Assembly: GCF_003997495.1 (NCBI RefSeq) | Contig: NZ_RZRU01000036.1 | Location: 1 to 44,198, forward strand | DNA: 44,198 bases | Reading direction: 5' to 3' | Origin: Mesorhizobium sp. M7A.F.Ca.US.008.03.1.1 | GTDB lineage: Bacteria; Pseudomonadota; Alphaproteobacteria; Rhizobiales; Rhizobiaceae | Part shown: piece by piece, positions 27,035 to 34,159 of the stretch | Numbering within the stretch: the first letter of the stretch is position 1 | Layout: the number at the start of each line of letters is the position of its first letter | The notes under the pieces: generated by a model | Database searches by the model: none | What the model saw: the letters and a program-made list of their open reading frames with translations, nothing else | Told to the model about the DNA's origin: nothing | Position numbers and translations under genes: made by a program

Positions 27035-27673
27035 TCAGATTTCGACGAGATGGTCGTCAAGTTCGTTGCTGTCGCCCACTGTGACCGGGAAATGCTCGGC
27101 CAGCACCGCACCAACCTGCTCGATCGCCTTGACGAAGCCGTCGGCAAGCCGGTCGTCGCCGGCATGCGCGGTAAGGTCGCGCACGACGCCATCCCAGACA
27201 TGCTGGCCGACCTTGGCATCGATGCCCGAATCGGCGACCACTTCGGCATAGCGCTCGGCGATCGAGACGAAGACCAGCACGCCGGTGCGCGCCGTGGTGC
27301 GGTGGACGTTGCGGGCAAGGAACTGCTTGATCGCGTTGGCGTGTGCCGCCTGGTAGCGCAGCCGCCTCGGCACCAGGTGGATGCGTACGCCGGGCAGTGC
27401 CCACAACAAGGCCAGCACGCAGGCAAGCGCCAGAAGCTGGGCGAGTACGAAATGCGGCAGCCGGATCGATAGCCACCAGGCCTCCAGGCCGTAGCCGACC
27501 GCCAGGCTGACGATCAGCATGCACACGGTCGCCATGAAGGCGGCCGGGAAGAGATAGCCGTCGCTGGCATGCGCCACGACGCAGTAGATCTCGCCGTCGG
27601 TTTTCTCCTCGGCGGCGCGGATCGCGGTTGCGATGCGCTCATGATCCTGCGGGTTGATTGGTCGTATTGCCAT
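27035..27673 (-). CDS. TPM-domain membrane protein (fourth TPM gene of the operon)
   Basis: This 212-residue protein has no signal peptide at the start. The N-terminal part 'ERIATAIRAAEEKTDGEIYCVV' and the C-terminal part 'RTGVLVFVSIAERYAEVVAD' form a TPM-type domain interrupted by two hydrophobic segments (about residues 43-63 and 75-95). The motif order differs from that of the three upstream genes, and this type often follows a YgcG-like gene in LemA operons. Its function is unknown; TPM domains have been linked to photosystem repair in plants and to membrane quality control. It starts 6 bases after the previous gene, so it is surely co-transcribed. Confidence 0.82.
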   Translation of the reverse strand: MAIRPINPQDHERIATAIRAAEEKTDGEIYCVVAHASDGYLFPAAFMATVCMLIVSLAVGYGLEAWWLSIRLPHFVLAQLLALACVLALLWALPGVRIHLVPRRLRYQAAHANAIKQFLARNVHRTTARTGVLVFVSIAERYAEVVADSGIDAKVGQHVWDGVVRDLTAHAGDDRLADGFVKAIEQVGAVLAEHFPVTVGDSNELDDHLVEI

Positions 27674-27679
27674 GATCTC

Positions 27680-28558
27680 TCACCAGCTTCCTGAAGAACC
27701 GCCACCACCCGACGAGCCGCCGCCACCGGAAAACCCGCCACCGCCGCTTGACCCCGATGACCAGCCGCTGCCCGAACCCGAAGACCAGCCGCTGCCCGAC
27801 GACGAACCGGTTGTCCAGCCACTGCCCGAGTACCCGCTCGGCCCGCGGCCATAACGAAACGTCATGCCCAGCCATTTGTACACGCCCGGCGACAGCTTCG
27901 TGCCGAACATCGGCGGCAGGAACGCCATCGCCATCCCGCCGAAAAACATCGTCGCCCACAGGATCAGGAACACGGCAACGATCGGATCGATGGACGTGCC
28001 GTCATCGGCGGGATTGCGCTTGCCTCGCGCTTCCAGCTCCTCCGGATTGCCTTGCAGCACCATGACCATGTCATCGACGGCTTTGCTGATGCCGCCGGAG
28101 AAGTCCCCGGCGCGGAAGGCCGGCACCATGTCATTTTCGATGATGAGCTTGGTATGCAGGTCGGTCAGCGTACCTTCCAGCCCATAACCGACCTCGATGC
28201 GCATCTTGCGGTCGTTCGGGGCAACCAGCAGGAGCACGCCATTGTTCTCGCCCGCCTGGCCAAGTTTCCAGAAGCGGAACAGCCGGTTGGCGTAGGGCTC
28301 GATCTCCTCGCCATCGAGGCTGGGGATCGTCGCTACGACGATCTGGTCGGAACCTTTTGTCTCGAAATCGGCGAGCTTCCGCGTCAGCGCCGTCTTGGTC
28401 GCGGCATCGATGATGCCGGCATTGTCGACAACACGGCCGGTCAGCGCCGGCAGGTCGGCCGCGTAGGCCATGACGCATGAGAACAGCACGACCGTAGCAA
28501 TCAGGACAGCCGAGGCGAGGCGGTCGCGTTTCGACAGGCTGATGCTGGGTATCGTCAT
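27680..28558 (-). CDS. YgcG-like TPM-domain protein, copy C
   Basis: This 292-residue protein has a signal peptide ending 'VMAYAADLP', a TPM domain (about 35-180: 'VDNAGIIDAATKTALTRKLA', 'GVLLLVAPNDRKMRIEVGYG', 'GDFSGGISKAVDDMVMVL'), a hydrophobic segment ('VAVFLILWATMFFGGMAMAF') and a Gly/Ser-rich tail of about 70 residues ending 'GGGGSSGSW'. It is anchored in the inner membrane with the TPM domain outside. It starts with ATG 28558, four bases after the stop of copy B, and is nearly identical to B through the TPM domain. The tail is longer than that of B, with more Gly-Ser-Gly-Trp-Ser units. Confidence 0.88.
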   Translation of the reverse strand: MTIPSISLSKRDRLASAVLIATVVLFSCVMAYAADLPALTGRVVDNAGIIDAATKTALTRKLADFETKGSDQIVVATIPSLDGEEIEPYANRLFRFWKLGQAGENNGVLLLVAPNDRKMRIEVGYGLEGTLTDLHTKLIIENDMVPAFRAGDFSGGISKAVDDMVMVLQGNPEELEARGKRNPADDGTSIDPIVAVFLILWATMFFGGMAMAFLPPMFGTKLSPGVYKWLGMTFRYGRGPSGYSGSGWTTGSSSGSGWSSGSGSGWSSGSSGGGGFSGGGGSSGGGGSSGSW

Positions 28559-28562
28559 GCCG

Positions 28563-29411
28563 TCACCAGCTTCCCGACGAGCCGCCGCCGCCGGACGAAC
28601 CGCCGCCGCCGGAAAAGCCGCCACCGCCGCTTGACCCTGAAGACCAGCCGCCGCCCGAACTTCCCGACGACCAGCCGCCTCCGGAGGACCGCCGGCTTGG
28701 CTCGAAGGTCATGCCGAGCCAGCGATAGCGGCCGGGACCGAGCTTCTGGCCGAAGATCGGCGGTAAAACGGAAACCGCGATGCTGCCGAAGAAGATGATC
28801 GCCCAGATGCTGATGAAGACGGCGAAGAACAAATCGTCGGAATCGGAGGGCGCCTGCTGGTTGCGCTCGCCGCGCGCCTCCAGCTCCTCCGGATTGCCTT
28901 CCAGCACCATGATCATGTCGTCGACGGCCTTGGTGATGCCGCCGGAGAAATCGCCGGCGCGAAACGCCGGCACCATGTCGTTTTCGATGATCAGCTTGGT
29001 GTGCAGGTCGGTCAGCGTGCCTTCCAGCCCATAACCGACCTCGATGCGCATCTTGCGGTCGTTCGGGGCCACCAGCAGCAGCACGCCATTGTTTTCCTTC
29101 GCCTGGCCGAGCTTCCAGAAGCGGAACAGCCGGTTGGCGTAAGGCTCGATCTCCTCGCCATCGAGGCTCGGGATCGTCGCCACGACGATCTGGTCGGAGC
29201 CTTTTGTCTCGAAATCGGCGAGCTTCCGCATCAGCGCCGCCTTGGTCGCGGCGTCGATGATGCCGGCATTGTCGACGACACGCCCGGTGAGAACGGGCAG
29301 GTCCGCCGCGAAAGCAGTGAAGCCAACGAGCAGGATCGCCATGGCCAACATGGCACCGCCTGTTAGGGTCACGAAACGGCTGTGCCGGAAGGGGCTGATG
29401 TATGCGGTCAT
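28563..29411 (-). CDS. YgcG-like TPM-domain protein, copy B
   Basis: This 282-residue protein has a signal peptide ending 'GFTAFAADLP', a TPM domain (about 50-195) almost identical to copy C, a membrane segment ('FFAVFISIWAIIFFGSIAV') and a Gly/Ser-rich tail ending in the same 'GGGGSSGSW' as C. The open frame extends 14 codons upstream into copy A, but the ATG at 29411, four bases after the stop of A, matches the start arrangement of C. The repeated stop-4 bases-ATG junction shows that the genes arose by tandem duplication of a unit with fixed borders. Confidence 0.88.
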   Translation of the reverse strand: MTAYISPFRHSRFVTLTGGAMLAMAILLVGFTAFAADLPVLTGRVVDNAGIIDAATKAALMRKLADFETKGSDQIVVATIPSLDGEEIEPYANRLFRFWKLGQAKENNGVLLLVAPNDRKMRIEVGYGLEGTLTDLHTKLIIENDMVPAFRAGDFSGGITKAVDDMIMVLEGNPEELEARGERNQQAPSDSDDLFFAVFISIWAIIFFGSIAVSVLPPIFGQKLGPGRYRWLGMTFEPSRRSSGGGWSSGSSGGGWSSGSSGGGGFSGGGGSSGGGGSSGSW

Positions 29412-29415
29412 GTCG

Positions 29416-30072
29416 TCACCTGCTGCCTTCCAGCACCAAGACCATGTCGTCAACGGCTTTGGAAATGCCGCCGGAGAAATCGCCGGCCCGGAAGGCCGGC
29501 ATCATGTCGTCTTCGATGACCCGCTTGCTTTGCAGATTGGTGAGTGTGCCTTCCAGGCCATAGCCGACCTCGATGCGCATCTTGCGATCGTTCATCGCCA
29601 CCAGCAACAGCACGCCGTTGTTCTCCTTGGCCTGGCCGAGTTTCCATGAACGGAACAGCCGGGTCGCATAGGGCTCGATCTGCTCGCCCTCAAGGCTGGG
29701 GATCGTGGCGACGACGATCTGGTTGGAGCTCGTCGTCTCGAAGTCGGCGAGCTTCTGCGTCAGCGCTGCCTCGGTAGCAGCATCGATGATGCCGGCATTG
29801 TCGACGACACGGCCGGTCAACGCCGGCAGGTCTGCGGCGAGGGCTGTGACGGGGAGGAAGAGAAAACTTAGAATGGCATACAGCACGCCAAGGCTAGCGA
29901 TCCGTCGCGCCCCCCTCTGTCCTGCCGGACATCTCCCCCTCAAGGGGGGAGATCGACTGTCGCCAATGGTTTCGCCAATCTCAAGCGTTTGAGAAATGGC
30001 GCAGTCGGCGAAACTGCCAATCTCCCCCCTTGAGGGGGAGATGTCCGGCAGGACAGAGGGGGGTGTGGACAC
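29416..30072 (-). CDS. YgcG-like TPM-domain protein, copy A, lacking membrane segment and tail
   Basis: Coordinates give the whole open frame from GTG 30072. The conserved protein begins only near 29900 ('ARRIASLGVLYAILSFLFLP', a signal peptide), followed by a TPM domain like B and C but more diverged. It stops right after 'VDDMVLVLEGSR', whereas B and C continue with about 100 residues of linker, membrane segment and Gly/Ser tail, so the product would be released into the periplasm. The first 50 codons run through an inverted-repeat element (29910-30063), so the true start is unclear. In-frame candidates are GTG 30072, TTG 29943 and GTG 29886, none with a good ribosome site. It may be a functional short form or a decaying gene. 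Confidence 0.7.
   Translation of the reverse strand: MSTPPSVLPDISPSRGEIGSFADCAISQTLEIGETIGDSRSPPLRGRCPAGQRGARRIASLGVLYAILSFLFLPVTALAADLPALTGRVVDNAGIIDAATEAALTQKLADFETTSSNQIVVATIPSLEGEQIEPYATRLFRSWKLGQAKENNGVLLLVAMNDRKMRIEVGYGLEGTLTNLQSKRVIEDDMMPAFRAGDFSGGISKAVDDMVLVLEGSR
29910..30063. repeat. Inverted-repeat element with perfect 44-bp arms
   Basis: Arms 29910-29953 and 30020-30063 are perfect reverse complements over 44 bases and enclose a 66-base spacer. Each arm contains its own smaller palindrome (ctccccc-tcaag-ggggga type). The spacer holds further dyads, for example ctcaa/ttgag. The element lies between the LemA gene and TPM copy A and would form a very strong hairpin in their shared transcript. 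No transposase gene is present, so it is like a MITE or a rhizobial palindromic repeat. Shorter relatives are at 22861-22885 and 36223-36244. Confidence 0.85.
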
Positions 30073-30120
30073 GCCTGCGGTCCGTATTGTCGCAAAGAGC
30101 AGCTTTGCCGATTTCGCGGA

Positions 30121-30759
30121 TCACCCACCCTGCTTCGTGCCGAAATCGACCTTCGGCGGTTGCATCTTGTCTTCGTCGACGGTGAAATTGGCGAAGGGCT
30201 CGTTGCCGCGGAACCAGAAGGTCGCCCACAGCACCGAGGGGAACGTCCTCAGCGTCAGATTGTAGTCCCTGACCGCCTGGATGTAGTCGCGCCGCGACAC
30301 CGCGATGCGGTTCTCGGTGCCTTCGAGCTGGGCTTGCAGCGCCAGGAAATTCTGGTTGGCCTTGAGGTCGGGATAGGCTTCCGAGACCGCGATCAGCCGC
30401 GACAGCGCGCTGGTCAGCCCCGCTTGGGCATCCTGAAACTTCTTGAGGGCTTCGGGATCCTTCAGCGTTTCCGGTGTCACCGTGATCTGCGTTGCCTTGG
30501 CGCGCGCCTCGACCACCGCGTCGAGCGTATCCTTTTCATGCGAGGCATAGCCCTTGACCGTCTCGACCAGGTTGGGGATGAGGTCGGCGCGGCGCTGATA
30601 CTGGTTCAGCACCTCGCTCCATGCCGCCCTGGCGTTTTCTTCCGCCGTCGGGATGGTGTTGTAACCGCAGCCTGCAAGCAGTGGCAGCACGATCGCCATC
30701 ATCAGGAAGGCGGGCAGCGTGCGGAACGTGGACGGCGAGGCAAGGCGCTGGGCAAGCAT
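30121..30759 (-). CDS. LemA-family lipoprotein
   Basis: This 212-residue protein has a lipoprotein signal ending in the lipobox L-A-G-C ('MAIVLPLLAGCGYN', Cys31). A helical LemA domain follows: 'LNQYQRRADLIPNLVETVKG' and 'LTSALSRLIAVSEAYPDLKA', then 'NRIAVSRRDYIQAVRDYN'. LemA proteins are membrane-bound helical-bundle proteins of unclear function, often encoded beside TPM genes as here. The ATG at 30759 follows a GAGGGA site. The frame is open to 31041 but that extension has no conserved character. It is the first gene of the LemA/TPM operon; 48 bases plus the inverted repeat separate it from copy A. Confidence 0.9.
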   Translation of the reverse strand: MLAQRLASPSTFRTLPAFLMMAIVLPLLAGCGYNTIPTAEENARAAWSEVLNQYQRRADLIPNLVETVKGYASHEKDTLDAVVEARAKATQITVTPETLKDPEALKKFQDAQAGLTSALSRLIAVSEAYPDLKANQNFLALQAQLEGTENRIAVSRRDYIQAVRDYNLTLRTFPSVLWATFWFRGNEPFANFTVDEDKMQPPKVDFGTKQGG

Positions 30760-30921
30760 GATGGGGTCCCTCGGTAGAAGTTGCACGCGAAGCATTACCA
30801 CAATCAGCGCGCAAGAAAACCGCCCGCGCCGGCAGCCCGCGCCTGGCAGGCCCGATGCCGCTGCAAGGCTCTGTGATTGGCCGTGCGAACGCGATAAGGT
30901 CCGGCAAAACGGGACATCATC

Positions 30922-31173
30922 ATGGCGGAGCACCAGGACAGCGAGAAGGAATCGCGCCGTATCCTCGAGCGCATTGCGCGCGAGACGGATCCGGCCGGCA
31001 ACTCGTTCGTATCGCGGGCCGCGAAAGGCATGCACGATCACGTCACCGCGGCCGATGCCGATCGTGCCGATCCGATCGAAGTCTGGGGCACCCGCTTTGG
31101 CCGCACGCTCGGCCTGCTGCTGGCGCTGGGCCTGATGGTCTGGCTCGTGCTTTACGTCATCCGGGGCAGTTAG
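30922..31173 (+). CDS. Small membrane protein of unknown function
   Basis: The protein has 83 residues: a charged helical N-terminal part ('QDSEKESRRILERIARETDP'), a middle with His/Asp residues, and one C-terminal membrane segment ('LGLLLALGLMVWLVLYVIRG'), giving a tail-anchored topology. No domain is recognised. It is divergent from the LemA gene across 162 bases and followed by pdxY 13 bases later, so it may share the pdxY transcript. The ATG has a weak ribosome site. Confidence 0.7.
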   Translation: MAEHQDSEKESRRILERIARETDPAGNSFVSRAAKGMHDHVTAADADRADPIEVWGTRFGRTLGLLLALGLMVWLVLYVIRGS

Positions 31174-31186
31174 GAATCAAACGACA

Positions 31187-32071
31187 ATGAGCGCCGAACA
31201 AACCGACGCGCCGCGTGCGGTCATCGTCATTTCCAGCCATGTCGCGCGCGGCTCGGTCGGCAACCGTGCCGCCGTCTTTGCGCTGGAGACCCTGGGTTTC
31301 CCCGTCTGGGCGGTGCCGACCGTCATCCTGCCCTGGCATCCCGGCCATGGACGGGCAACACGGATCGTGCCGCCGCTCGACCAGTTCAAGGCGCTGATGG
31401 CCGATCTCGAGCGGGCACCATGGCTGGGTGAGGTCGGCGCCGTGTTGTCCGGTTATCTCGGCGAGGCCGGCCAGGCCGAGGCCGTCGCCTCGCTGGTCGC
31501 CGCCGTGAAGGCAAGGACGCCCGGCGCCGTCTATATCTGCGATCCGGTGATGGGTGATTCGGGCGGCCTCTATGTGCCCGAGCCAACCGCCATCGCCATG
31601 CGCGACCGGCTGATGCCGATCGCCGACATAGCCACCCCCAACCGCTACGAACTGGAATGGATGGCCGGCGCCGCGTTGCCAGACCTGAAATCGGTGATCG
31701 CGGCTGCGCTCCACGCCGGACCATCGACCATGCTGGTCACCTCGGCGCCGTCGATGATGACGGGCGGCACCGGCAATCTCCTGCTCGATAGCAGCCAGGC
31801 GCTGCTCGCCGAACATCGCCTGATCGACAAGCCGCCGAATGGCCTGGGCGATCTGACGGCGGCCGTCTACCTGGCACGCATCCTGTCCGGCCAGCCGCCG
31901 ATCAAGGCGCTGCAGTCGACGACGGCGGCGGTCTACGAGATCCTGGCGCGCACCGCCAAGCGCGGCGGCGACGAACTGCAGCTCGAAACCGATGCGCAGA
32001 GCCTGTCGCATCCGATGGCGATGGTCCAGCTTCGCCACCTCACGCATCCGGGGCGGGGCCGCCGGGCGTGA
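31187..32071 (+). CDS. pdxY: Pyridoxal kinase PdxY
   Basis: This 294-residue ribokinase-like enzyme phosphorylates pyridoxal to pyridoxal 5'-phosphate in the vitamin B6 salvage path. 'VISSHVARGSVGNRAAVFAL' is the substrate-binding start typical of PdxY/PdxK. 'YICDPVMGDSGGLYVPE' is the mid signature, 'ATPNRYELEWMAG' follows, and 'NGLGDLTAAVYLARIL' contains the G-x-G-D anion hole with the catalytic Asp. The stop overlaps the GTG start of the DUF429 gene by four bases, so the two are translationally coupled. Confidence 0.92.
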   Translation: MSAEQTDAPRAVIVISSHVARGSVGNRAAVFALETLGFPVWAVPTVILPWHPGHGRATRIVPPLDQFKALMADLERAPWLGEVGAVLSGYLGEAGQAEAVASLVAAVKARTPGAVYICDPVMGDSGGLYVPEPTAIAMRDRLMPIADIATPNRYELEWMAGAALPDLKSVIAAALHAGPSTMLVTSAPSMMTGGTGNLLLDSSQALLAEHRLIDKPPNGLGDLTAAVYLARILSGQPPIKALQSTTAAVYEILARTAKRGGDELQLETDAQSLSHPMAMVQLRHLTHPGRGRRA

Positions 32072-32838
32072 CATCGACCGAGGCCGTGCTTGTCGGCGTC
32101 GACGGCTGCAAGGCCGGCTGGATCGCCGTCCGGCGCATTTTTGGCATGGCACCGTCGGTCGGTGTCTTTGCAACTTTCACTGCCCTGCTAGCATCCCTTC
32201 CCGAAAACGCTGTCATCGCCGTCGACATGCCGATCGGCCTGCCCGAATTGTCGGGCAAAGGGGGGCGCGGCCCCGAAGCGCTGGTGCGACCGCTGCTCGG
32301 GGCACGCCAATCCAGCGTCTTCTCGATCCCCTCCCGTGCAGCGCTCTATGCGGACACCAACGACTTCACCACCGTCGAAGCCTGGTATGCCGCGCACATC
32401 AGGGCAAGCGAGGTGGCCCTGACCACATCCGATCCGCCGCGCGGCGTCTCGATCCAGGCGTTCGGCATTTTTGCCAAGATCCGCGAGATCGACGCCCTGC
32501 TGATCGCGCGACCCGATTTGCGCGGCCGCGTGTTCGAATCCCATCCGGAAGTCGCTTTCTGCCGCTTGAACGGCGATCAGGCCATGCAACTGCCGAAGAA
32601 GATCAAGGGCAGCATCAATCCGGCTGGCATGGCGGAACGCAAGGCGCTGCTCTGCCGGCACGGCTATGAGAAGGACTTTCTCGACCAGCCGCCGCCCCAT
32701 GGTGCCGCCACTGATGACTTCCTCGACGCAGCCGCGATGACGCTGATCGCCGGTCGCATCGCCGGCGGCGAGGCGCGGCCGTTTCCCGACCCGCCTGGCC
32801 GCGACAGCTTTGGCATTCCCGTCGCCATCTGGGCGTAA
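32068..32838 (+). CDS. DUF429 protein (predicted RNase H-like nuclease)
   Basis: This 256-residue protein belongs to DUF429, predicted to have an RNase H-like fold. 'LVGVDGCKAGWIAV' gives the first acidic strand, 'VIAVDMPIGLPE' the second and 'VFESHPEVAFCRLNG' a third conserved motif. 'DDFLDAAAMTLIAGRI' near the C-terminus carries the last acidic pair. No substrate is known. It starts with a GTG in a GTGA overlap with the pdxY stop, so translation is probably coupled, though no metabolic link to B6 is evident. Confidence 0.85.
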   Translation: MTSTEAVLVGVDGCKAGWIAVRRIFGMAPSVGVFATFTALLASLPENAVIAVDMPIGLPELSGKGGRGPEALVRPLLGARQSSVFSIPSRAALYADTNDFTTVEAWYAAHIRASEVALTTSDPPRGVSIQAFGIFAKIREIDALLIARPDLRGRVFESHPEVAFCRLNGDQAMQLPKKIKGSINPAGMAERKALLCRHGYEKDFLDQPPPHGAATDDFLDAAAMTLIAGRIAGGEARPFPDPPGRDSFGIPVAIWA

Positions 32839-32986
32839 AGCTGTTGGCCAAGGTTGCGCTCGATGCATGGCATTTCTAGCCAGCCCTCATAATTCTGCAT
32901 TGCTCGCGACCGGCTTTTGCCGCTAGAGCCTCTTTAGACCGCAACGAGCTGCCGCATCCAACCCGGAAAGGCTCCAGACGCCGCCC

Positions 32987-33631
32987 ATGTCCCATCTCCC
33001 TGAACATCTTCTCGCCGGCTACCGCAATTTCATGAATGGCCGCTATCTCACAGAGAGCGGGCGTTATCGAGATCTCGCTCGCGAAGGCCAGGCGCCGGAG
33101 ACGATGATCGTCGCCTGCTGCGATTCGCGTTCGGCGCCCGAGGCGATCTTCGACGCCGGGCCCGGCGAACTCTTCGTGCTGCGCAATGTCGGCAATCTGG
33201 TGCCGCCCTATGCTCCCGACGGCGAGTTCCATTCGACCTCGGCGGCGCTTGAATTCGCCGTGCAGAGCCTCAAGGTCAAGAACATCGTCGTCATGGGCCA
33301 TGGCCGCTGTGGCGGCATCCGTGCCGCGCTCGACACCAATTCCGCGCCGCTGTCGCCGGGCGACTTCATCGGCAAGTGGATGAGCCTGATCGCGCCGGCG
33401 GCCGAAACCGTCTCCTCCAGCACCTTCATGACTGCGTCGGAGCGCCAGACCGCGCTGGAGCGCATCTCGATCCGCTATTCCATCGCCAACCTCCGGACCT
33501 TTCCCTGCGTCTCGATTCTCGAGGGCAAGGGGCGACTGTCGCTGCATGGGGCCTGGTTCGATATCTCGACCGGCGAACTCTGGACGATGAATAAGGAGAC
33601 CGGCGATTTCGAACGGCCGGAGCTGGGATGA
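32987..33631 (+). CDS. Beta-class carbonic anhydrase
   Basis: This 214-residue enzyme interconverts CO2 and bicarbonate. The zinc ligands are C44 (in 'ACCDSRSAP', the CxDxR motif with D46 and R48), H105 and C108 (in 'MGHGRCGG'). 'FVLRNVGNLVPPY' is the conserved dimer strand. There is no signal peptide, so it is cytosolic. It may supply bicarbonate to carboxylases. Its stop overlaps the ATG of the following NTF2-like gene (ATGA), indicating a two-gene operon. The 148 bases upstream hold the likely promoter. Confidence 0.93.
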   Translation: MSHLPEHLLAGYRNFMNGRYLTESGRYRDLAREGQAPETMIVACCDSRSAPEAIFDAGPGELFVLRNVGNLVPPYAPDGEFHSTSAALEFAVQSLKVKNIVVMGHGRCGGIRAALDTNSAPLSPGDFIGKWMSLIAPAAETVSSSTFMTASERQTALERISIRYSIANLRTFPCVSILEGKGRLSLHGAWFDISTGELWTMNKETGDFERPELG

Positions 33632-34062
33632 AGACAACGGCGCGCAAGGTGGTGAACATCCGGTCGACCGCTTTGACGGCGGCCTCGCTGCTGACAGCCA
33701 TTATTGCCGCCCGCGCCGATGATCGTGCCCTCATCGGCCGCTGGTATTCGGCGCTGCTGGTCGCCGACCGCACCGAACTGTCCGACCTGCTAGCCGACGA
33801 TGTCCGCATCAAGCTGGACGACCTCGGCATCGTGCAAAGCAAGCAGGAATTCATCGCTTCGGTCGACGAATGGAAAGGTGCCGTTGCCGGTGCGGCGATC
33901 CGGCACAGGATCGAGAAGAGCGAAGATGGCGTCACCACTGTGGTCGCCTGCTACGATTTCCCCAACAACGACATGCTGATGCAGGAAACCTTTGCGGTCA
34001 CCGACAACCGCATCACCGCCAGTTCGCAAGCGGCGATCGCCGAAAACTGCGACGGCTTCTGA
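33628..34062 (+). CDS. NTF2-like (SnoaL-type) protein
   Basis: This 144-residue protein reads as a cone-shaped NTF2/SnoaL fold: 'LIGRWYSALLVADRTELSDL' then 'DDVRIKLDDLGIVQSKQEFI', a warm 'EWKGAVAGAAIRHRIE' strand, and 'MLMQETFAVTDNRITASSQA'. Such proteins are small enzymes or binding proteins with a hydrophobic pocket. The first 30 residues are basic and then weakly hydrophobic, possibly a poor signal or a helix. The ATGA overlap with the carbonic anhydrase gene shows translational coupling. The function is unknown. Confidence 0.75.
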   Translation: MKTTARKVVNIRSTALTAASLLTAIIAARADDRALIGRWYSALLVADRTELSDLLADDVRIKLDDLGIVQSKQEFIASVDEWKGAVAGAAIRHRIEKSEDGVTTVVACYDFPNNDMLMQETFAVTDNRITASSQAAIAENCDGF

Positions 34063-34159
34063 GGCCGATATCGGCCAAATCCGCATATTGCGGGTCGGCC
34101 GGCCGCGTCCTACATCGGGTACGACCCACCTGCCTGCCCCCACCAACGAAAGACTGTCC

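Noticed and set aside
27680..27860. The Gly/Ser-rich tail of TPM copy C as a frameshift artefact or CRISPR-like repeat
   Set aside because: The frame stays open, the same tail type occurs in copy B, and such tails are usual for YgcG-like proteins. Repeat units are short and codon-based, with no spacers.
29910..30063. The inverted repeat as an insertion sequence
   Set aside because: Only 66 bases lie between the arms, too short for a transposase; it is a non-coding repeat.
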